Shown here piece by piece: positions 35,580 to 47,500 of a stretch of DNA of 64,000 bases. The stretch's first letter is position 1, and every line of letters begins with the position of its first letter. Source of the stretch: Limnoperna fortunei (lineage: Eukaryota; Mollusca; Bivalvia; Mytilida; Modiolidae); contig OX104120.1 of NCBI GenBank assembly GCA_944474755.1, forward strand, positions 39,660,067 to 39,724,066, in the 5' to 3' direction. A program made the translations under genes and the position numbers. The notes beneath the pieces are model-generated. The model was not told the DNA's origin. It made no database searches and saw only the letters and a list, made by a program, of their open reading frames with translations.

Positions 35580-36206
35580 CTAATAAAAGCCATGGGACAC
35601 ACAACAACCAACACCAACAAAAAACCATAAACAATAGTCGTTGACAGAAACTCTCATAAAATAAGAGAAAACTAAGTTGTCCGGCAGAGAAAGCAGGTCC
35701 TTGGCTGTCAATTCAGGGTAAGTCAAGTCCGATAGAGGAAGATACTACAAAAACTCTACGACAAACCTACATCTGTACTCATTTAAGAGAGAGAAATCGC
35801 ATTGTCATGAGGTTAACCTTACAATTTATGCAATGTGGACAACAACCGTATAGCAGCAAAACCCTGAGTTTGCAGTTTCCGCGTTACTATCGAAAGCTCG
35901 ATCAGGAAAATTGTGGTATTCTACACAAGATCTGGAGTAAATTATGTTCGGGTTACTCTCTGTTTTTTTGTGTTTTTGGTTTTTGTGTTGCGTTTTGTCT
36001 ATATCCGGATTTGTAACTGTCCCTTGACTTTTGGCTCTTGTTGTTCGGTCGGTTTTCTTTGCTATTTTTCTTATGAGTAGAGAAAGAGAAAGATGCACAA
36101 GAAAGATAAGTTGGCAATTGGAAAGTTGAATTCATCACGTAGAATTTAGTAGAAAGTACTCCTTAAGTGTTGATTATGAGATCCAAATATTAAGCAGACC
36201 TATTAG
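35580..36206 (-). repeat. 627-bp unit, single copy in right arm
   Basis: Reverse complement of 26,584-27,210 or 27,211-27,837. It differs by a few bases, for example CGTAATTT in the left arm versus the complement of AAATTATG here. Confidence 0.9.
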
Positions 36207-39200
36207 CGTATTTTGCGTTCTTAACCTCGGGCTCTCGTTTGTTGTTTTTTTACTTTCGGTAGGTGGTCTTCCTCTGGGGTGATCGATCCCTTTTTTAAGG
36301 CTGACCCAGAATGATAATGGGTTGAGTTGTCAAAGGCGTAGTAGGTGGAGACATCATGTTACTGTCTCTTTGGTCAGGTCTTCCGCTGGGGTGATCGGTC
36401 CTTTTTTTAAGACTGACCCAGAATGATGATGGGTTGAGTTGTCAAAGGCGTAGTAGGTGCAGACATCATGTTACTGTCTCTTTGGTCATGATCATACAAC
36501 AAAAAGAAGAAACTTGTTAGTGTACAAAAAAATCAAAGCACTTAATTACTTACAAGAAGGAACATCGCGCTATTAATTTGATATAAAATGATATGAACTT
36601 ACCCAAGCATCTGTGGCTTCCACTGGTCTAGTACAGCTTCATAATTATCAATTCCTCTAGTTTGAAATAAGTAATGGAACATCTGCTGGCTTTTGTGTGT
36701 ATTATTAGATACATTTCCGTTCACGCGTGTGAGTGAGGACAATTGCTTTTTGATAACCAAAGTGTGTCCTCATTTCACTATGCTGCGTTGGCTAAGCTTT
36801 TAACTAAACGAATAATTTGAATTTTAGAAATTGTAACCGTGAACGTTTTGCCCGATCTATTTGGTAAAATGTGCTTTTAGTCTTACCATACATAATTATA
36901 CAAAAACAGGAAAGTTTTGGAATCGCACAATCTCCACTCCAATTAAGATGTTTATCTTAAACAGCTGTCCTGATTCAATTTGAAAATAGGAGATGTTTTT
37001 GAGATTGGATAAACTGTGCACCAGACGTCTACTTTTTGTTGGTTTTCGAAGTTCTACCTCTCGCAAGGTGTTTGGCTGAGCAGATGTATATTCAAAGGTG
37101 GGAATAAACCAAACGCAAATTATAAGTTAAAGTTGCTTAAAAGATGTAAGAATTATAGGACACAACTGTCACGTTTATGTTGACGATACTATACCGCCCG
37201 ATTTATATACATGAATAAACTCTTTTTATACCTTTTTATAGCAATAAAATTTTCCGGGAATATTTTGCCGGTTTTTATTTTTGTATTTATTAATTTTGTT
37301 TTTATATTTTTGTATTTATTAATTTTGTTATTGCGACTTTCAAATCTCAACATATATAGTACTGATGGTGTTATTCGTGTATTTGGTTTTTTTATTATTT
37401 GTTTATTAAGTTGAAAAAAGATTCCCGATAGCGAAGTGTGATACTTTCTATCTTACATTGATTAAAATAACTACCCTTCTTAACATTTGGTCGAACAACT
37501 TAAAACGCTATAGCTACCTTGTTAAAATTTTACATCGTTTTTAACTCTAAATCAATTCAATGCATAAAACCTACTTTGCATGCAAAATATCTTTCTTATG
37601 AACCTATGTAAAGTTTAAAGATTTCGCTCAAACATTTAACAACTTTTACAGCAGTTTGTCTGTAAGCGATACAATCACATGTGCTTCATCAGTGTTTGAA
37701 TCTGATCGAATTTAAAGTTGTGTTCCTGTAAATTTAACTTTTCTTGGTCGTACATAATTATAGAGATTATTTTTTTTCTTTTCAGTTTAAAGAACAAAGT
37801 GTGTAGAGTTGCAGTAGAGGCTTTCTCGTACACATATATTTCTCAAACACACAACAATAAGCTAGATGCTTTTTACTGATTTTCTTTATTGAAAAAAACA
37901 TTATTATCCAGCTGAGCAGATGTTTCATTGAATGCCAAAAAGTAATTAAGATTTTAAATGTTTACACATTTTTAGGTATGAGGTTTTTGTATTATTTTTA
38001 TATGATAGCTTAAATACTTTTCCGTCCTTCAAACAACTCCTCTTAAGTTAAGATCATTTTTATAAATCATTCTTCATAGTTAAATAGTTATAAATTTTAG
38101 AATACCCTGATTTTCTATTCAGTTCTTCACCTATATTGATAATATTATGTTATAAGACTATTGTAACCGGTTTTATCGTATGGCCATGACAATCGGTTTT
38201 ATTTTTTATGATTTTGTATTGCATCACAAATGTGCACGATTTTTCTCAAATTATGTCATCGTTACTATATACGGAAAAAGATCAACATAGCATTTTCCAC
38301 GTGTATTTTCCAAGACCACAAAAAGGAAATTTCTTCAATAAAGTTCGCTTCCTGTTAGTTTGCTTTCTCTTCGGTGTTGAAATTCTAGTGACTAAAATTT
38401 ATTTAAAATTAGTAGGATAAACTTTACTTATAATATTGAACCGTGACGGCAGTAAATATAACTGGCCACTAATCCGCTGTTTACACAACAATTATGTTAA
38501 CTGATTTTTTGATTTTCTATTCGGGGATTAATCTTAGAAAGTGTGGCCATATTTACACAGCAATAATTCAAAATAATTATGAGTAATTTATGTGTTTGGC
38601 AGTAGAAACGGGGCGGGAGTTTACTGAATAAAAGACTATGCAACCTAAAACTTGTGGAGGATGGCGATATGTGAGGGTAGCATAACAACGGGGGAATATT
38701 AATGGTTAAAAAACGAGACCACAGAAAATCGTGGCGATATTCTAGGTTGGCGCTGTAAAGGGGGGGGGGCGATATACCGATGGTATACTGTAATTGTTTG
38801 TCAATTTTATTACTGTGTTTGACTTAATAAACCGTTTTCATTTTAAGTGTCTAAACTGTTTACTATAAGTGGTCAAATTTTATCAGTTGACATCTCAAAA
38901 AAATATATGCACCATTATTGAACAGATAGTTAATTATATAAGATTAGTTTTTTATTACAATTTGCAACTTCCTAATGTTTGGTTTTGTTTATTTTGTAGA
39001 TTTTGTAATCATTATTTGTTAACTTTCATATTTATCTAGCTTTATGTAGTTTTAGCATCCCATTTAATTTTTATTTAACTTAAGTTAGTTGTATATGATT
39101 TCGAACAGTATGATGACTAAAAGTTTTTTGTCATTTATTATAGTAAACAAAATATTAAACTTAATGCTGCGTTTGAAAAATATTACTGCTTTATTTTTCT

Positions 39201-41056
39201 CTCAATTGTTATAATTGTTATCCATTTAGTACTATTTTGTAGAGATTTATTGCCAAATAGTTTGTTTGTCCTACAGGAATACCATTTTAACGAAATTATA
39301 AACTTAACATTACTTTACCCCCTCGTCAGGTAAAATTTACAGTTCTATTACCTTTGTTGTTAAATGGAGTGTGTCGAATTTTTAATACCCCTTTGATTGA
39401 CAGAAGGGATATAAAGAAAACTCAAATACAAGATTTAAATTTGAAATCAATGGATGACTTTACGCCAGGACCCGTTTAAAGGTGCATTTACGTTAGGTCC
39501 GTATAAAGGACAAACACGTTGTACAGCCCGAGGAAATAATGATAAATATCTCAAACATTAAAGACTAAATCATCACCTCCTTTCACCTGCTCTATTAGTA
39601 TGATGTTTGAAAAGGGAGATTGTTGTTTTTTATATTGCTTGTTTATGTTTACATGTTTTTATACAATACTGTTAGTTTATTTACCAAATAATATGAATAT
39701 GTGTTTTTATGTAGTCGTTTTATAAATCTTCAAATATTAGTTAACAAACCAAATTTTAAGGTGTGATGAATGACCATTCATGTGAATTGATGTGTGAATT
39801 GAATATTCCATTTGAAAATATCTCCAAAGTTCAATCGATCAGTCTACACATTACACAGCTGACCATTCTGCAGGAAATCACTCCTTTACACTTAGGTATT
39901 TATAAATGTCTCAAAACATATTTTGACAAGAAGATGTAAATTTGTGATTCTAGTAAAGCTTACAATTTCTCATGTTTGAATTTAAACAATTATTTCACTT
40001 TTTTATCATGTCTCAAATTATATGTTTTGCGTTGTTTTTAATTCTTTTCAGTACATCTTAATAGTATCAAGAGTACATTTACATATCATATTATGCTGCT
40101 CTAAAATTTTCAAGCATTGTATTAATTTCATATTGTTATTTAGCTTCAAATGATGTAGTAATTTTTCTTTGCAATCAGCTATAATTTTTTATCTTGTAGG
40201 TTTAGTTCATCATTTGATACATTCATCAAATCGAGGTGGCGTGCCAAACAGTTAATTATTAGCAACATTTTTAAAAGCATGTTAAAAAATCTACGTCCGA
40301 AAACATCTTTTAATTATTGCTTATATGTTTAATGTTCGATCTCACAAACGCAAGTAAACACAAAACTGTTGACCAACAAAATAATACGTATGACTTAATT
40401 TGAAACAACAAAACAAATTCATTTCCATTAAAACTCCTTTGTGTCTGGTTGCAACGATTATAAATTATATTCCGATTGCTTCTACAAAATTCGCAATAGC
40501 GTCTATATATGTTTATTCCAATCACCTCCAAAAAGCTCAGACACACTATATTTTCACAAAAATATATATCTTTATCAAAATCCATTCTACGACAACATGC
40601 TCGGGTAATGTAACCGAACGAATGTTTAATGCTTTCACCTAAACACTGTAGAAACCAAAACCATTATATTTTGTTACGTATCTTTATAAAGCGGAATATT
40701 TCTAAAAATCCCATTGATATATGAAACAAAATTTCTGTTTCCTTCTGCACGGCGTTTCAAAACATCTGCCCCAAAAACTTATCTGCGATTTTGTTTTCAA
40801 TCGAGTCAATTTTATATTATCTACTGTCGACTTTAGTTTATTGACATCTGAAGCAAGCATTACCCTCGAGACTACTTTAGACATTCAACCGTGACGAACA
40901 ATAAACTTGAAGCTTTAATTGTTACACCTGTCCTGTCGCTTCGTGACAATCGATTTACCTCACCTGTCCTGTCTGCTGCAAGCCAATTTTGACGTCATCA
41001 GCTTCGTTTGCTGCAGCTGCATGTCCCAAAACTCTCTGTATATAACTACTTACAAT

Positions 41057-43160
41057 GCACGTTGGTCTTTGTCAGGGTTTCTGTTAGTAATATTCTCTTT
41101 TGTCATTTTGTTGAGTCTTTGACATACGTTCTGTATGTTTTTCTCTGTGTAATTACGGTACTGGTTGGAGGAGGTACATTACAATGCGGATCATGAACTG
41201 TCAACACTTTGAAACAATTTATTTGAGAATTAGGCAGACATAACGTCGTGCATAAACCTGGATTTAGCGGTAAATCTAGCTTTGAAAACGTCCGTTGTGC
41301 ACTAGTCCCCAGCTGCCCGGGGGTCTTAGAATTATTTATTATTTAAGCGGTCAAATGTCTGATTTTTTTTGGGGGGGGGCGGTGGTGAGGGTATTTTGAG
41401 GGAGTATTTAGTTAATCTGGTATTTAAAAGGGTACAATATTTTCTTTGGGTCATGTAACGAAAACAAACAACAACAAACAAAAAACCACGTCACGGCATG
41501 TTGTGTCTTAACAGTTTTTTTTCCGAGGATATACATATACCTTGACGGAAAACTAACTTTGTGCGCATCTTCATAAGTTTATATAAGAATTGTTTCAATG
41601 CGTTAGTGGAAGGGCTTTCTTCGGTGCACCTTCAATAGTTTAGGTATTGTTGATAATAACTGTGCCGATTTGAGGCTAAGCGCGTCACAGTCACTATGAT
41701 ATATTCAGATATATGTATATATCTAACGATTCTAGGAAGTTCGGAACGAAGAATGTTGCTTGCTGGACCTGTTCATCGCTATAATAGTGACACAGATATG
41801 AAATACTATTAGAGGACCTTGTAACTTTATCATCTCTATTAAACTAGGAATCAAGAAAGCGCCATTTCGAATTTAGATTAACTTATACAAAACGAAACAA
41901 AAACCAAACCAAAAAAAAAAAAAAAAAAAATAAAACACTAAGTGAGTAACCTGAACCAATAAACATCATAGATGCAATCAAGTGCTCCGGAGGAGAAACT
42001 ATGATATGGATCACCCACGAAAAAAATTAAATTTGTAAATTTAAGATTTAAAGAAGAAAAATTATGCATTCATGATTGCTGTGTCATGCATAAGGTTTAT
42101 TCGCCAATTACTTTGTGTACGCAATGAGAAGTTGTCTATAGATAATAAAAAGGTGGGGTAAGGGGTATGTTTGCCGAAATAATATGTCAGACTACATTGC
42201 GTATAGGCAGCTGCGCTACTGGCAGCACAATCCCTATGTTCTAAATTCAACGTTCGAAAAATACGTATTCTTGTAATCCGCAACTACATATGTGTAGGCA
42301 GATGTGGAAGCAAACGCTTTATGTATATTTTTTAATGTTTCATTGAATTACTTTTCTTTGGTACTGGGAGAATTACCAGATATCACCCCACATAACTGCT
42401 CATCGCGTTTCCAGTTTGAAAGTGGAAACTTTATCGTTGATTGAGGCTTGTCAGTTTTAAATACGATCAAATGATTTATTTCATTGACATTCCTTATAGT
42501 CTGTTGGCTATAATCGGTCAAGTTAACAAAAAAAAAACTTCAGTAGAAATAGAATAGACACCAGATCAAAATAATTGACTAATTAATAAACAATTTATGC
42601 AATCTAGCTGCATGGTTAAAACATATCTGTAAAAATTGTATGTACAAATGTTAAAATATTTAACAAATAGAGGCAACAATAACTCGAGTACGATGCAAAA
42701 AAAGTAAAACAACATTAATAAATAAACAATAACTAAACGGTACATTTGCTTTAATTCACCTGTTTATCGTCGTGGAATATAAAAGCTGCTTTTTGTACGT
42801 ATTGTATCAGCGGGATTGTGGTTTTCTGTAGCAATTAATATTATGTTTTAGGGCCATCGCGATAACTATTCTGGGAATACACATTAAAAGAACTTTCCAT
42901 ACACAACACAAACAACATTTAACAGCGTTTAATTTATTTTGAAATTATTTGATGTCGTTTGTGATGGACGAACATAAATCAAAGTACATTGTACATTTAC
43001 CAAAGCATTGACCCAAACTATAAAAAGTTAACAAAGTCCTACTGAGATATCATGACTGACTACTTCAATTTAGTTCCAACTGCATTGTGCATTATATGTA
43101 AGATAAGTAAAATCAACGCAAAAATAATAACCACAATAAGGAGTAAATGACCTTTTTGTT
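41057..43160. other. Region right of the palindrome, no gene seen
   Basis: AT-rich, with an A20 run at 41,911-41,930 and a G-rich tract near 41,372-41,396. No splice-bounded coding segment recognised. In the model with exon 1 at 18,245 this is intron 1. Confidence 0.45.
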
Positions 43161-43255
43161 TTTATGAATGGGATTTAACGTCACTTTCAATAGTTCCCAA
43201 GTTATATCATGACGCCCAGTTTTAATTAGAGGATAACGAGTAACTGCTTCAAAAA
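43160..43255 (-). repeat. SINE-like tail fragment, minus strand
   Basis: GGGATTTAACGTCACTTTCA, TTATATCATGACGCCCAGTT and AATTAGAGG match the 3' body of the tRNA-headed SINE family. The head is missing. Confidence 0.55.
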
Positions 43256-43562
43256 AACTCCTACCTTCAGGAGTAATCGAAGTCTCATTGAGAGTAATAT
43301 ATGTCTTATGGCTATCATGCAATTTTCTTATTTGTAATGGTGATTATCAATAAACTGAAACTTGCGCCAATAGTCAAATTATTTGCTTACTGATAGCACA
43401 TGCTTATTTATCTCCGATTGTAAATGATGAATCACAAACAAACTAATATGTCTACGTATGCACAATTTATGTTTGCATGTTGTGTACTTCAAAGATGAAT
43501 TATGTGCAATCTAGCCTTCGTTGCACTTGATCGCGTAAGGTGATCCATATATTTCAGATTCC

Positions 43563-43817
43563 GGGGTCTAGGTAGCCAAGTTGTTAAGGTAGTTCGTCTA
43601 CTATTGATCACGTGGTCTGTTAACGCAGGTCCGAGTCTGAATGCTGGCATGGTGCGCTCGACTCCAATCTTAATTTACAAGGATTGTCAGTTTTTCTACC
43701 GAAAATGGGGGGATGTTCCGGGTATTGATGTTTCCTACCCTAAAAAAACTGGACGCCATGATATAGCTGAAAAATTGCTGAAAGAGGAGTTAAACCACAG
43801 TCAAACAAACAAAACAG
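43563..43817 (+). repeat. SINE-like tRNA-headed element, plus strand
   Basis: The head GGGTCTAGGTAGCCAAGTTG is followed by TCTACTATTGATCACGTGGT, a decayed B box, GCGCTCGACTCCAATCTTAA, GGATTGTCAGTTTTTCTACC and ACTGGACGCCATGATATAGC, ending in a CAAACAAACAAA tail. Confidence 0.75.
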
Positions 43818-44598
43818 ATCCAGTTGTAGGGTAAACCAGCTCACTTTCAGTAACGTTATTTTCCGTATCTTCCAACTTTGTCTTTTGTCTGCTAAGCGTG
43901 GTCATCAGTTTGCTAAAAGACTGAACATCTTTGAAGTTTATTGCAAGTTATCAGGTAAATATCAAATAATGATCACACAACTAGTATTGAAGAAAAATGA
44001 CGTCCTGTTGCAAGACGACAGCAAGCAAATGTTTCGATTTTAACAAATCGTTTCCATGAGCCGATTTACCGGACAATGTCACACACGAGGTAAACACACG
44101 TTAGCTTTATTTAAAAATTTCTTCAATAATTGATTAATCAATTCCCCAAAATTGAAAATACCATTGCCTAATATGTATATTTAATAGTTTACTAATGTAA
44201 TATTAATGGTTAAAATGATAATGTACTACATGTAGTATAACGACATAATTATTGACATTAATTTGAATTGTAAGCACAAGATGTATTAAGTATAAAAACC
44301 TACTAACTTCTTCTCAATTTTAACTTTTATTTTTAGCTATTTTCCAATTAACAGAAACACTTTTTTCTTTTTCTTTTTTTTTCAACTTAAAATGTATATC
44401 AATTGCTTCACATTATTATATAATAATTATTATTGTAAATGGTTTTTAATTATCTGTCTCAAACAATCCACTACCTAACTGCATTTATTCCATGCTTCTA
44501 ATATGATTTAAAATTATAATTATTTTTAAGAATTAAACTATTTATAGTAATTTAGAAAAATGGTTTTAGTGTATGTTCATAGCTTACCCTGTTTTCAG

Positions 44599-47500
44599 CT
44601 GATGCCAATAATGGGATGTGGTCTGATGACGGAATAGGAAGTCCTTATCTACGAGACCCTTGGGTATATTACTACCAATGTTCAGGATGTTCATGCATAT
44701 CTACATTTTTAGGATATTATTTAGTGGAGCTTAACACGTGTTCGAATATCGTGTAAGTTTTACCATAAAAAAACTATATTATTTGTTCAAGATGTTATTT
44801 TCAGATAATCAGTCATTTTAAATTTTGTTTGCTAATTCTTTAAAGGTTGATAAAAGATTAACAGTCGTGCGAGTTATTGTCATGTATAAATAAATCATAT
44901 TTCAAACTTTTAAATAACACGCCTATGACTGGAGACATATGCGTCGTAGCTGAAATCAAGTCAATTTTGGTAATACATGTCATTGAAAAAAACTGTCTCT
45001 TTAAAAAAAAAAATAAAAGTAGAGTTTCAATTGGAATACTCATTTCGATAATCGATTGATTTTTTTTATTTTAGTATAACAAATAAGGATATTCATGTGC
45101 CCGTGAAGTCCTTGTGAATTAGGGTTGGAGTCGAGCACACCCTGATTGAGATCGTTCTTTAATTAACATCCAAAGTGTTAGCATACCGATTATATACAGT
45201 ATGACTAGCTTAATAGACCGCTCGATCTTTTACAATAGGATATATTCGGCTAAAAATAGTATTGCAACATTTGAACAAATTCGCGGAAAAAAAGTGTAAA
45301 TTTGTTATAAAAATACAGATAAAATGCAGAATGCATTAACACAAGCGTGATTAGATTTCCATTTACTCGAGTACTTATATTCCCCTTGATATGGGTATGA
45401 AGTGAAAGTGAGTTGTTTAAGCAATCAACTTTTTAACATGTTTCATTGTCATATAGATCAATGCACTTTTGCATTTAATTAATTTTGTGATCATTATAAC
45501 CAATGATTAAGATAACTAACAAGGGCGATTCCATTGTGTTTTAGAAATAACTACTCAAAATAAAGAACAAAATGCAGACAATTGAAGAATCAATTACATG
45601 TATGCTTACCATGATAACGGGAATTCAAGCGGTAACAACACCAAACATTGAAGTTTAATAATTAAAAATCTGATACATATTTTGATAATTTTTTTATTTG
45701 TTACAACATTATTTCAAAGTTTGTTTTTCGTCTTTTACGGTTCTCTGTATTATGAACTGGCAAGCACCAACGAGAGGGTCTCCCATCTACGCCACGAGTA
45801 CGGTCCTAGCACAAAAATATGTAACTTTGAAATAATTAACATGTTTTAAAGCATTAATGTCGGAATTCGAAACGATATAGTCTCTCCGGCTATTATAGTC
45901 TACATTTTCCGAAAAGAAAACCCTTAGATGTTGGAATTCTTCTGTCTATATGCATACACTTGAATAAATCATATATTATCAACAGGCGTCCCTATTTTAA
46001 GACTTATTAGTTTAAACATATTTTATTTGTGATAAACACCAAAAATGGATAAGACACAAGTAAATACATACTTATGAAGTCTTCTCCAATTTGCAATTAT
46101 TAACAACAATAGTGCGGCAGGTACATGGTATCTAACATAATAAAGTAATACAAAATATAAAAAATTGATACATATAATTTTACTACAAAAGACCAATCCA
46201 CAGAGCTTCTCATCTCAGCGCACCCGCAGGAAGCGGATATGGAAAGACTGACTGACATCCATAAGCTTATGACCCTTTTGTTGTTTTCAAAAAAGAGGGA
46301 AAAACATTAAAAAAAAACAAAAATAACACACACACACACAAACCACAAAAAACAAAATAAATAAATAAATATTTTTTTACGGATGAACGTACATGTATAT
46401 TGAGCAATTTGACGAATTTAGGATATTGAACTGATCTGACTGAATAACAACTGATTAATGACGGATTAGTAGTAAGTAATTAGTGAACACGGGGGTGTGG
46501 GTGGGGGGTGGAGGGGGGTCTAACTAAGGATATTTTTAGGTACACGTCTGCGGACAAAGATTTGAAAATTCACACTTTTCATATATTTTTGGACGTTAAA
46601 AATTGGGACCTAATAATATATTGAATATTTAAATCAAAGCTATTCATATATTTTATCACTGCACATCCTCATTGACAAAATTTTCCATTCACTACCAAAA
46701 TGTTATAAAACAAAATTAAAGCGACATCTTAAGACATAAAACTTCTCTTATTATTTTTTCCTCTCTTGGCGACACAATGACAGAGAATCGCATCTTATTC
46801 TAACATCTGAGGGCATTCATATACAAATTTCTCAATTTATATTTACTGCATGGCAATGTTTGATAGGTCTATTTAACAACATGTAGATATTTCGTTGATC
46901 AAGTGATGTTAATGGAGCACTTAGTTTGTAAAATCAACGTGGTTTACATAGGCGTAAGATGAGAAATGAGGCATAGAATTATTATGATAATTTACAACTA
47001 CCTAATGATATATTTTGCAGCTAAAAACTACCTTTTTCAACTTTGAAGAGGTTAAAAAAGTTAACCCTTATTTCGGTCCACACTTCCGTATTACCCTATT
47101 TGTACGAAGTTACCCCCCCCCCCCCCCCCAAACCCCCTCTGTGTCAGTGAACGCTGAATGATCGCTAAAAACAAATTGCGTTAAAAAATTTCAAGTATTG
47201 TAACCAGGTAATCATCAGTATCATAATAATTAAAGAGATAACTGTATTGTATTTGACGATTTGCCGGCATCAATTGGTGATTTGATGGTCGGAAATTGAG
47301 TTTACTGGCCACGCGTAAGTGGAGAGAGTAAACGAACATTTCCGACCATTTAATAACCAATTGATGCCAGCAAATCTTCTAATACATTACGGTTATCTCC
47401 ATTCTAATGCTACAGCAATTAAAAAAGTAAATTAACTGAAGAACATGGGATTTTTTTTATTCAACGGAAATAACGTCTGCGCATGCGTTAACTTCTGACA

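Larger units (their letters stand above)
21745..41050. mobile_element. 19.3-kb palindromic insertion with 6-bp flanking repeat
   Basis: The left arm (21,745-30,226) is the reverse complement of the right arm (33,076-41,050). The outermost matched bases are AGTAGTTATATACAGAG on the left and the same sequence inverted on the right. The direct hexamer TACAAT sits immediately outside both ends (21,739-21,744 and 41,051-41,056), as a target-site duplication would. Near the left end GACAGGACAGGTG occurs twice (21,822 and 21,858), mirrored on the right. The centre is a short unique spacer between oppositely oriented tandem arrays. I find no transposase, integrase or polymerase, so its mobility class is unknown. 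A 6-bp duplication and AG terminus are also reported for Polinton/Maverick elements, and long internally repetitive arms for foldback elements; this copy matches neither fully. An assembly artefact remains possible. Confidence 0.65.
33076..41050 (-). repeat. Right arm of the palindrome
   Basis: It is the inverted copy of 21,745-30,226, shorter because it has one 627-bp unit instead of two. It carries an extra ~0.1-kb array piece (about 33,190-33,310) and an 11-bp insertion (TTGTTTCATAT on its own reverse strand) near 40,715. Open frames that look coding in one arm are sometimes lost in the other, which argues against most of them being genes. Confidence 0.9.

Noticed and set aside
21745..41050. 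Complete Polinton/Maverick
   Set aside because: Size, 6-bp flanking repeat and AG terminus fit, but I see no polymerase, integrase, protease or ATPase frames, and the inverted repeats cover almost the whole element.
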